10,472 nt of DNA from contig JAEUQE010000273.1 in NCBI GenBank assembly GCA_016789785.1, positions 1-10,472 on the forward strand, given 5' to 3'. Position 1 is the first letter of the stretch; each line of letters opens with the position of its first letter. The notes under the pieces were generated by a model that saw only the letters and a program-made list of their open reading frames with translations, did no database searches and was not told where the DNA came from. This document shows, piece after piece, positions 6,263 to 10,472 of this stretch. Origin of the DNA: Bryobacterales bacterium (GTDB taxonomy: Bacteria > Acidobacteriota > Terriglobia > Bryobacterales > Bryobacteraceae). The translations under genes and the position numbers were made by a program.

Positions 6263-8268
6263 CAGATCCTTTGCGCCAGCAGCAGAGTCATATCATCCTG
6301 CAATTCCGAAGAAGCCGTCCACTCCTGTACGGCTTCGATGATGGAGCAGACAATGTCCTCCGGCGGCAACTCGCGGTTCTTTCGCAACAGCGCCAGCAGA
6401 CGCTCTTCGCCGTACTGTTCGCCGTACGCGTTCTCCGGCTCCGTAATGCCATCGGTGTAGAACAGCAGCAGATCGCCCGGTTCCAGGCTTACACTCGACT
6501 CCTGATAGCGGGCAAACGGAAACGCACCCACCACGATCCCGTTCACCTGCAGGAGCTGAGGCTCGCCCTTGCGCAACAGGATTGGCGGAAGATGGCCGGC
6601 ATTCGTATAGGTGAACAACGCCGTCTGCTCGTCATAGACGCCGAAACAGAAGGTCGCGTACTTCTCCGGGGAGGTATGCGCGTAGAGGTGCTGGTTGAGT
6701 TGGCCGACGAGAGTGGATGTCGATATCTCCGATCCGTCCTTCTTCTGAACCTCCAGACAGTGCCGGATCTGCGTGCGCAGCGCCGATTGCACTGTGGCCA
6801 TCAGCAGCGCCGCGCTGATTCCTTTGCCCGCCACATCACCGATTGCGATCGCGATGCGCGACGAATCCAGCCGCTGGTAATCGTAGTAATCACCCGAGAC
6901 CATGCGCGCAGGGTTGCACACCGCCTTCAAGTTCAATCCCTTGGCTTCCGGTGTCACCCGCGGATAGAGCTGCGCCTGCACTTCGCGCGCGATCTCCAGT
7001 TCGGCCTGCAAGCGCTCGTTCTCTTTGGCAATCGACAACAGCCGCTGCACATTGGCCGTCATGCTGTTGAACGATTCGGAGAGCGTGGCAAGCTGGTCCT
7101 GCCCGTGCGCGCGAATGCGATGCGAGAAGTCGCCCTCGCGCACCCGCTCGGTTCCCTCATAGAGATCGTGCACCGCGCCCGTGATGGTGCGCGTCAACGA
7201 TACGCCAATCACAATCGCGATGATCTCAGCGATCAGAAACGCGATCGACACTACCAGCAGCATTGCCGGCACCGCGCCTTTGGCAAAGTCGACTTTCTGA
7301 GCGAACACCGCTCCCAGCACCGCGTACGGCCGCGTGCGCACACGCAGAAATTCGTTCTCCACCTGACCAGGCAGGTCCCACAGATACACCGGGTAGGCCG
7401 TGAACCAACTGATGATGACGTCCAGCCGCGATTGCTTCTCGGGAATGCGGTTCGGCGTGATCTCGATCTCGCCCGCAAGCCCGGAGGAACGGTGCAGACG
7501 CACGCGGCGCGCCGGTTGCGCAAAATCCTCATCCAGGCGCATGAACGTGAACTCGCCCATGTTCGGCGCCAGACTGGCGAGGAAGCGCGAACTCAGCGGA
7601 AGCAGCACCGTCACCTCCGACTCTTCGCGCCCAATGTGCGCCCACGCATAGAGTAGATCGTTCTTGATCACCAGCCCGCCCGCGTCGCCCCAACCCATCG
7701 GCGGATCCTCGAGCGCGGCGCCTTCCGGAAAAACAAACCGGCCTTGTTTTGTTTTGGCCAGAATCTCCAGTCCCGGGAGCCGGCTGGTCAGCAGCGGATA
7801 AGCTTGTGGGATCGCCGGAACGCGCTGATCCGTATCACGCTCGGCAAGCCATGTCGCGATCTGAATCACCTGCGTGATGCGCCGCTCCAGTTCCACCGTC
7901 ACCATGTGCAGCGACACCTGGCCAAGAATGCCATACAGCATCAGCCCGGCCATCAGGATCACCAGCACAATCGGAACCAGCGCGATGAAACCGTAAGCCA
8001 CCAGCAGACGGTTGCGCAGGCGCCACAGTAGACGCTCGCGAATCCACGGCCCGGCCACGCCCACCACAAAGCGGCGAAGCATGCGCAGGCCCAGCCACAC
8101 GCCGCTGATCCACGCCAGCAGCCACGCCAATGCGCGGAAGCCCGCCGGTCCGCTGAAGGCGCCCAGCACACACACTACGAGCGTCACGGCCAGCACCGTG
8201 TCGAATATCATGCGGATTCGTTGCGGCTTCTGTTTTTCGCTCTGGGCGCTCATGCGCGGCACACCCAT
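6262..8268 (-). CDS. Membrane-bound HAMP-PP2C (SpoIIE/RsbU-type) protein serine phosphatase
   Basis: A 668-residue sensor phosphatase. Hydrophobic helices lie at about 21-39, 43-61, 88-113 and 333-357. Between the third and fourth is a region of about 220 residues that should be outside the cytoplasm and act as sensor; I do not recognise its fold. A HAMP domain (about 357-410, with VREGDF at 376-381) and a helical linker ending in IAREVQAQLYP (426-436) lead to the PP2C domain. This contains SGDYYDY (458-464), IGDVAGKG (476-483), TNAGHLPP (555-562), FYTDGITE (603-610) and DDMT (658-661). Asp460, Asp478, Asp606 and Asp659 are the expected metal ligands or neighbours, and all are present. Such enzymes dephosphorylate STAS anti-anti-sigma factors in partner-switching pathways, but no STAS or anti-sigma gene is in the window. 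The start at 8268 is weakly supported; Met6 (8253) is an alternative. Confidence 0.92.
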   Translation of the reverse strand: MGVPRMSAQSEKQKPQRIRMIFDTVLAVTLVVCVLGAFSGPAGFRALAWLLAWISGVWLGLRMLRRFVVGVAGPWIRERLLWRLRNRLLVAYGFIALVPIVLVILMAGLMLYGILGQVSLHMVTVELERRITQVIQIATWLAERDTDQRVPAIPQAYPLLTSRLPGLEILAKTKQGRFVFPEGAALEDPPMGWGDAGGLVIKNDLLYAWAHIGREESEVTVLLPLSSRFLASLAPNMGEFTFMRLDEDFAQPARRVRLHRSSGLAGEIEITPNRIPEKQSRLDVIISWFTAYPVYLWDLPGQVENEFLRVRTRPYAVLGAVFAQKVDFAKGAVPAMLLVVSIAFLIAEIIAIVIGVSLTRTITGAVHDLYEGTERVREGDFSHRIRAHGQDQLATLSESFNSMTANVQRLLSIAKENERLQAELEIAREVQAQLYPRVTPEAKGLNLKAVCNPARMVSGDYYDYQRLDSSRIAIAIGDVAGKGISAALLMATVQSALRTQIRHCLEVQKKDGSEISTSTLVGQLNQHLYAHTSPEKYATFCFGVYDEQTALFTYTNAGHLPPILLRKGEPQLLQVNGIVVGAFPFARYQESSVSLEPGDLLLFYTDGITEPENAYGEQYGEERLLALLRKNRELPPEDIVCSIIEAVQEWTASSELQDDMTLLLAQRI

Positions 8269-8292
8269 TGTGCCGTGTCCAATGCTGCGTTG

Positions 8293-9081
8293 TCAGACTC
8301 TCGATTTCGCGATCGCCGGGACCATCTGCTCGAACTCCGGCAGTTGCGTGTCCGGCTTCAAATAGTGCTCCGTGAGCCCGTCCACCAGCAGTTTCATCGC
8401 GGTGTCCGGATCATCCACGAATTCGAACAGATTCATGTCTTCCGGACTGATCATGCCGTACTTCACCAGCGCATCGAAGTTCAGCACTTCTTTCCAGAAC
8501 GTACTCCCGTAGAGCAGGATGATGATCTTCTTTTCGAGCTTGCGGGTTTGCGCCAGCGTGAGCAGTTCGCTCAGTTCATCCAGCGTGCCGAAGCCGCCCG
8601 GAAACACAATGAGCGCCTTCGCCAGATACGCAAACCAGAACTTGCGCATGAAGAAGTAGTGGAACTCAAAGCTCAACTCGGGCGTGATGTAAGGATTCGG
8701 CCATTGCTCAAACGGCAGACCAATGTTGAGCCCGATCGACTTTCCGCCTGCGTCCATCGCGCCGCGATTGCCGGCTTCCATGATCCCGGGGCCGCCGCCC
8801 GTCGTCACCACGAATCGCCAGGGTTTGTTCAACGTTTCCGACCATTCCGTCACGCGCCGGGCCAGCTCCCGTGCTTCGTGATAATACCGTCCGAGCGGAT
8901 GATCCCCGCTCTCCGGAATCCGTGCCGATCCGAAAAATACCACCGTGTCGCGAATCTGCTCACGGCGGAAGTGGTCCAGGGGCTCCTGATATTCGGAAAG
9001 AATCCGCACACTGCGCGCGGCCGAAGAGTTCAGGAAACGTTCGTCTTTGTAGGCGACAGGTCTACGTGTTCGATTTTCCAT
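8293..9081 (-). CDS. LOG-family (TIGR00730) nucleotide-binding protein, possible nucleoside 5'-monophosphate phosphoribohydrolase
   Basis: A 262-residue Rossmann-like protein of the LOG family, often mislabelled 'lysine decarboxylase'. The family signature PGGFGTLDE is at 161-169, the nucleotide-binding GGGPGIMEAGNRGA at 95-108, and MRK (145-147) lies in the conserved helix between them. FFGSAR (49-54) is the typical first strand. Characterised members cleave the N-glycosidic bond of AMP-like nucleotides, releasing the base and ribose 5-phosphate (cytokinin activation in plants and some bacteria); the substrate here is unknown. It is longer than the short bacterial LOG proteins of about 190 residues, with N- and C-terminal extensions (1-40 and 230-262), placing it in the longer subgroup. 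The start overlaps lpxD by 20 bp and shows no strong ribosome binding site, so translational coupling to lpxD is likely. Cytoplasmic. Confidence 0.9.
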   Translation of the reverse strand: MENRTRRPVAYKDERFLNSSAARSVRILSEYQEPLDHFRREQIRDTVVFFGSARIPESGDHPLGRYYHEARELARRVTEWSETLNKPWRFVVTTGGGPGIMEAGNRGAMDAGGKSIGLNIGLPFEQWPNPYITPELSFEFHYFFMRKFWFAYLAKALIVFPGGFGTLDELSELLTLAQTRKLEKKIIILLYGSTFWKEVLNFDALVKYGMISPEDMNLFEFVDDPDTAMKLLVDGLTEHYLKPDTQLPEFEQMVPAIAKSRV

Positions 9082-10117
9082 GGGTACCAGAGGATGAGGA
9101 CGCCTGTTCGAGTTGCTCGACCTTTCTTTCCAATTCTCGCACTGACTTCAAGAGTTCCGGCAGCTTCGGATACGCGGTGATGGCGCGCAGCCACTGCCTG
9201 GCTTCAAATGCTGGTGAGCCCGAGATCACGCTGCCCGGCGCGATGTCGCCACCCACGCCGCTTTGCGCGTAAACGACAACGTTGTCGTGGATGGTGAGAT
9301 GGCCCGACACGCCCACCTGTCCCGCCAGCAGCACGTTCTTTTCGAGAATCGTCGATCCCGCCAGCCCCACCTGCGCGCAGATGATGTTGTCTTCGCCCAC
9401 CACGCAGCCGTGCCCGATCTGCACCAGGCTGTCGATGCGGGCTCCGCGCTTCACGCGCGTTTCTCCGATCGATGCGCGATCCACTGACGTGTTGGTCTGA
9501 ATCTCGACATCGTCTTCAATCACCGTGATGCCGGATTGCACGATCTTGTAATGCGTGCCCTGTTTGGTCTTGGCGAATCCGAAGCCGTCGCCGCCGATGA
9601 TCACGCCATTCTGCAGCGTCACGCGATGGCCGATGCGGCAGTACTCGCGCACCACGGAGTTGGAATGCGCGGTGAAGTCATCGCCGATCGTCACGCCCGT
9701 GTAGATCACCACGTGCGGATGGATCACCGCGTTGGCGCCGATGGTCACATGATCGCCGATGACTGCATATGCAGCAATCGACGCGCCAGGGCCGATGGTA
9801 GCCGTGGGCGAAATGGCGGCGGTGGGATGAATGCCCGCGGGTGGGCGCGGCGGCTGATAGAAGAGTTCGAGCGCGCGCGCAAAATCGTGATAGGGGTTGG
9901 GCGAGATCAGCGATGCGATCTCGAGCCCAGCGATCGCGTCCTGCACGAGGATCGCCCCGGCCTTGGTTTTTCGGGCTTTCGGCGCGTACTTGGGATTCGA
10001 GAGGAAGGTGAGTTGTTCCGGTCCCGCCTGCTCGATCCCCGCCACTGCGCTGATCTCGACGGCACCGTCACCGATCAGGCGGCAGCCCAGCCGCTCCGCG
10101 ATTTCATTGAGTTTCAT
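9062..10117 (-). CDS. lpxD: UDP-3-O-acylglucosamine N-acyltransferase LpxD
   Basis: LpxD transfers a 3-hydroxyacyl chain from acyl carrier protein to the 2-amino group of UDP-3-O-acyl-glucosamine, the third step of lipid A synthesis, at the cytoplasmic face of the inner membrane. The 351-residue protein has the N-terminal uridine-binding domain (about 1-95, with TFLSNPKY at 37-44 and NPYHDFAR at 74-81). A left-handed beta helix of hexapeptide repeats follows (about 97-300), with the catalytic His236 in QIGHG (233-237) and the conserved GGDGFGFA (175-182). A C-terminal helix (about 305-340) comes next, ending in a Ser-rich tail. The ATG at 10117 has only a weak GGGA upstream. It is the first gene of the six-gene run. 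fabZ and lpxA, its frequent neighbours, are absent; an isolated lpxD next to signalling genes is less common. It proves an outer-membrane lifestyle. Confidence 0.96.
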   Translation of the reverse strand: MKLNEIAERLGCRLIGDGAVEISAVAGIEQAGPEQLTFLSNPKYAPKARKTKAGAILVQDAIAGLEIASLISPNPYHDFARALELFYQPPRPPAGIHPTAAISPTATIGPGASIAAYAVIGDHVTIGANAVIHPHVVIYTGVTIGDDFTAHSNSVVREYCRIGHRVTLQNGVIIGGDGFGFAKTKQGTHYKIVQSGITVIEDDVEIQTNTSVDRASIGETRVKRGARIDSLVQIGHGCVVGEDNIICAQVGLAGSTILEKNVLLAGQVGVSGHLTIHDNVVVYAQSGVGGDIAPGSVISGSPAFEARQWLRAITAYPKLPELLKSVRELERKVEQLEQASSSSGTHGKSNT

Positions 10118-10437
10118 GGGTCCCAGAATCAGGCTGACACAGTGGGGTGCAGTGCGGCAAGGGACGGCGGATGCGCAGGTGCATTTCGCACATCACGATG
10201 TTTCGCGGATGAAGCGTGGAGGGCATAGCCGGCGGGATTTCCGTCCACCCAGGAGCGCAATCTCGCTGGACCACGACGCGTCGTGTCCACCGCTCACCAG
10301 GCGTTCCCGCGCCGGGCATTCATGGACGGTCGCATCAACGGCTCGTCCGGCGGACTCTCCCATCTTGGCGGAAGCCATCTTCCCGGAGGCACGCAGTCAA
10401 TCCCAGTATCTGCTAATCTTTTGTTTCATCCGGTCTC
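10118..10437. other. Divergent intergenic region, no gene recognised
   Basis: The 320 bp between the lpxD start (- strand) and the edge gene (+ strand) should hold two divergent promoters. On the + strand, TGCTAATCT (10411-10419) resembles an extended -10 element 18 bp before the ATG at 10438, without a clear -35. No comparable promoter for lpxD could be picked out. Short open frames here on either strand lack ribosome binding sites and any family resemblance, so I do not call them genes. Confidence 0.5.
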
Positions 10438-10472
10438 ATGCGTATTCTTCTTTTGATCGTGGGGCTGGCGCC
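10438..10472 (+). CDS. Start of an exported or membrane protein, truncated by the window edge
   Basis: Eleven codons are visible, reading MRILLLIVGLA: one Arg after Met and then a hydrophobic run, as at the start of a signal peptide. There is no strong Shine-Dalgarno sequence (CATCCGGTCTC precedes the ATG). The candidate extended -10 at 10411-10419 supports transcription in this direction. Nothing can be said about its function. Confidence 0.45.
   Translation, partial: MRILLLIVGLA

Noticed and set aside
6205..7656. Open frame of 483 codons on the + strand opposite the PP2C and channel genes
   Set aside because: Composition is Arg/His/Gln-heavy and unlike a folded protein, it spans the junction of two well-recognised genes on the other strand, and it has no supporting ribosome binding site.
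10104..10416. Short open frames on both strands in the gap before the edge gene
   Set aside because: They overlap each other, lack ribosome binding sites and show no hydrophobic pattern or motif typical of a real small protein.

Overview
The window is GC-rich bacterial DNA with tightly packed genes. An lpxD gene (lipid A synthesis) indicates a Gram-negative, outer-membrane bacterium. The mix of an orphan LarA-like protein, a cluster of Flp pilins, a membrane PP2C phosphatase and an RCK potassium channel looks like an Acidobacteriota (Solibacter/Bryobacter-type) chromosome. That placement is inferred from protein style and was not tested by any search.

Left part (1-1733, + strand): the 3' end of a glycine-zipper protein, then a complete gene for a lactate-racemase-N-domain (LarA-like) protein. 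The latter has a TATACT box placed so that its mRNA would be leaderless.

Middle part (about 1788-3300, - strand): three tandem, nearly identical 63-codon genes for Flp/Fap type IVb prepilins. Each has its own conserved upstream region of about 150 nt and its own intrinsic terminator. The upstream regions keep palindromes and short hairpins at almost identical distances from the start codon although their bases differ. The three copies are mosaic, which suggests duplication followed by gene conversion. This is the most unusual part of the window. No tad/cpa secretion genes are present here.

Right part (3311-10117, - strand): a compact six-gene run in the order lpxD, LOG-family nucleotide-binding protein, membrane HAMP-PP2C phosphatase, two-TM potassium channel with RCK domains, nnr (NAD(P)HX repair) and tsaE (tRNA t6A synthesis). 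Junctions are overlaps of 20, 1, 4 and 32 bp plus one 24-bp gap, so one transcript with translational coupling is likely. The genes serve different jobs (envelope, nucleotide metabolism, signalling, ion homeostasis, metabolite repair, tRNA modification) and look like a housekeeping operon rather than a single pathway. No terminator is visible between tsaE and the third pilin unit.

Right edge: a gap of 320 bp without a credible gene, then the first 11 codons of a + strand gene that begins like a signal peptide. No tRNA, rRNA, CRISPR array, insertion sequence or phage gene was seen.
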